A DNA stretch of 22,807 bases from Leptolinea sp. UBA5366 (GTDB taxonomy: Bacteria > Chloroflexota > Anaerolineae > Anaerolineales > Anaerolineaceae). The notes under the pieces are model-generated. The model was given only the letters and a program-made list of their open reading frames with translations. It did no database searches and was not told the origin of the DNA. Positions within the stretch are counted from its first letter, which is position 1; every line of letters begins with the position of its first letter. The DNA lies in assembly GCA_002407845.1 (NCBI GenBank), contig DHPK01000006.1, positions 37,597-60,403 on the forward strand, read 5' to 3'. The position numbers and the translations under genes were made by a program. Shown here piece by piece: positions 22,152-22,807 of the stretch.

Positions 22152-22807
22152 ATGACTGATTATGAAGTGATAATCGGGCTTGAGACCCATATCCAATTGA
22201 ACACGGTAACGAAAGCCTTCTGCGGCTGCAAGGCGGATTCCTGGGGGGATGCCCCGAATACCAATATCTGTCCGACCTGCACCGGTCAGCCGGGGGCGTT
22301 GCCGAGCACGAATAAAGCGATGGTGGAAAAGGCGCTGATTCTTTGTCTGGCCATGAATTCCCATATTAATATGGACTCTTTCTTCGATCGGAAGAATTAT
22401 CTGTATGCCGATCTCCCGGGGGGGTATCAGATCACCCAGAATGATATGTCGATCGGCCGCGGCGGATACCTGGATTTTCTGATGGATGACGGGCGGGAGA
22501 TTCGCTGCCATATTGACAATCTTCACATGGAAGAGGATGCCGGGAAGACGAAGAATGAAGGGGATATCCGCCTGATCGACATGAATCGCTGCGGTGTGCC
22601 GTTGGTCGAGATGGTGACCCAGCCGGATCTGCATTCGGCGGACGAGGCGGCTACCTATCTGATGCGTCTGCGCCAGTTGCTGCGTTGGCTGGGGATTTCC
22701 GAAGCGAACATGGAAAAAGCCCATCTGCGCTGTGACGCCAACGTTTCGATCCGTCCGAAAGGCGAGACGAAATTGGGCAAGAAATGCGAGATCAAGAATA
22801 TTAACTC
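22152..22807 (+). CDS. gatB: Asp/Glu-tRNA amidotransferase subunit B, 5' part (cut by window end)
   Basis: The first 218 codons of the subunit that binds the charged tRNA and phosphorylates the acyl group with ATP before amidation. Seen: EVIIGLETHIQL at the start; the zinc-binding cysteines C24xC26 and C40xxC43 in FCGC and NICPTC; FDRKNYLYADLPGGYQITQND; HMEEDAGK; DMNRCGVPLVEMVTQPD; and CDANVSIRPKG. All are in GatB order. GGGAGG precedes the ATG at 22152, 15 nt after gatA. No break is seen within the visible part. Confidence 0.95.
   Translation, partial: MTDYEVIIGLETHIQLNTVTKAFCGCKADSWGDAPNTNICPTCTGQPGALPSTNKAMVEKALILCLAMNSHINMDSFFDRKNYLYADLPGGYQITQNDMSIGRGGYLDFLMDDGREIRCHIDNLHMEEDAGKTKNEGDIRLIDMNRCGVPLVEMVTQPDLHSADEAATYLMRLRQLLRWLGISEANMEKAHLRCDANVSIRPKGETKLGKKCEIKNIN

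Overview
The window reads as an ordinary bacterial chromosome segment from an anaerobic, fermentative organism. Genes are tightly packed with AG-rich Shine-Dalgarno sites and many 4-29 nt gene overlaps. The indirect tRNA amidation operon (gatCAB), a PyrR-type pyrimidine regulator, an NADP-type secondary alcohol dehydrogenase like those of Thermoanaerobacter and Clostridium, and sugar-isomerase/kinase genes fit Bacillota or Chloroflexota (for example Anaerolineae). I cannot decide between them from the sequence alone. No tRNA, rRNA, CRISPR array or transposase gene was seen.

Region 1 (1-3.5 kb, minus strand) is one closely coupled operon. In transcription order it holds a D-lyxose isomerase, a PfkB sugar/nucleoside kinase, a zinc-ribbon membrane protein with an unusual acidic octad-repeat tail, a small two-helix membrane protein, a HAD phosphatase, and the first codons of a uridine kinase cut at its P-loop. 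The window begins with a perfect 36-bp palindrome that replaces the expected uridine kinase sequence and looks like a fold-back at a contig end. Xylulokinase is transcribed divergently, so lyxose isomerase plus xylulokinase would take D-lyxose to xylulose-5-phosphate. A free-methionine-sulfoxide reductase follows xylulokinase, and a strong bidirectional terminator closes the block.

Region 2 (5.9-7.3 kb, minus strand) has three small single genes: a glutaredoxin-like protein, an 84-residue stand-alone SWIM zinc-finger protein and a HIT-family hydrolase.

Region 3 (about 7.3-14.0 kb, plus strand) is visibly AT-richer than its surroundings and looks like an inserted cassette. It holds a GntR/FadR-type regulator, a branched-chain-amino-acid-type substrate-binding protein split by a one-base frameshift, a cytoplasmic metallo-beta-lactamase-fold hydrolase of the lactonase type, and a complete LivHMGF ABC transporter. 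The layout suggests regulated import of a small carboxylate, amide or lactone followed by intracellular hydrolysis. This is the most system-like novelty of the window, although the substrate is unknown and the binding protein may be inactive in this strain.

Region 4 (13.9-16.2 kb) is a pyrimidine salvage unit, pyrR-uraA. Its leader contains a hairpin with the CAGAGA loop recognised by PyrR, followed by an intrinsic terminator, so it is a probable PyrR attenuator. Region 5 holds a monocistronic alcohol dehydrogenase with its own terminator, then ccdA with a lipoprotein fusing TlpA, MsrA and MsrB domains (extracytoplasmic methionine sulfoxide repair fed with electrons by CcdA). Region 6 (20.2 kb to the end) is gatC-gatA-gatB, with gatB cut by the window edge.
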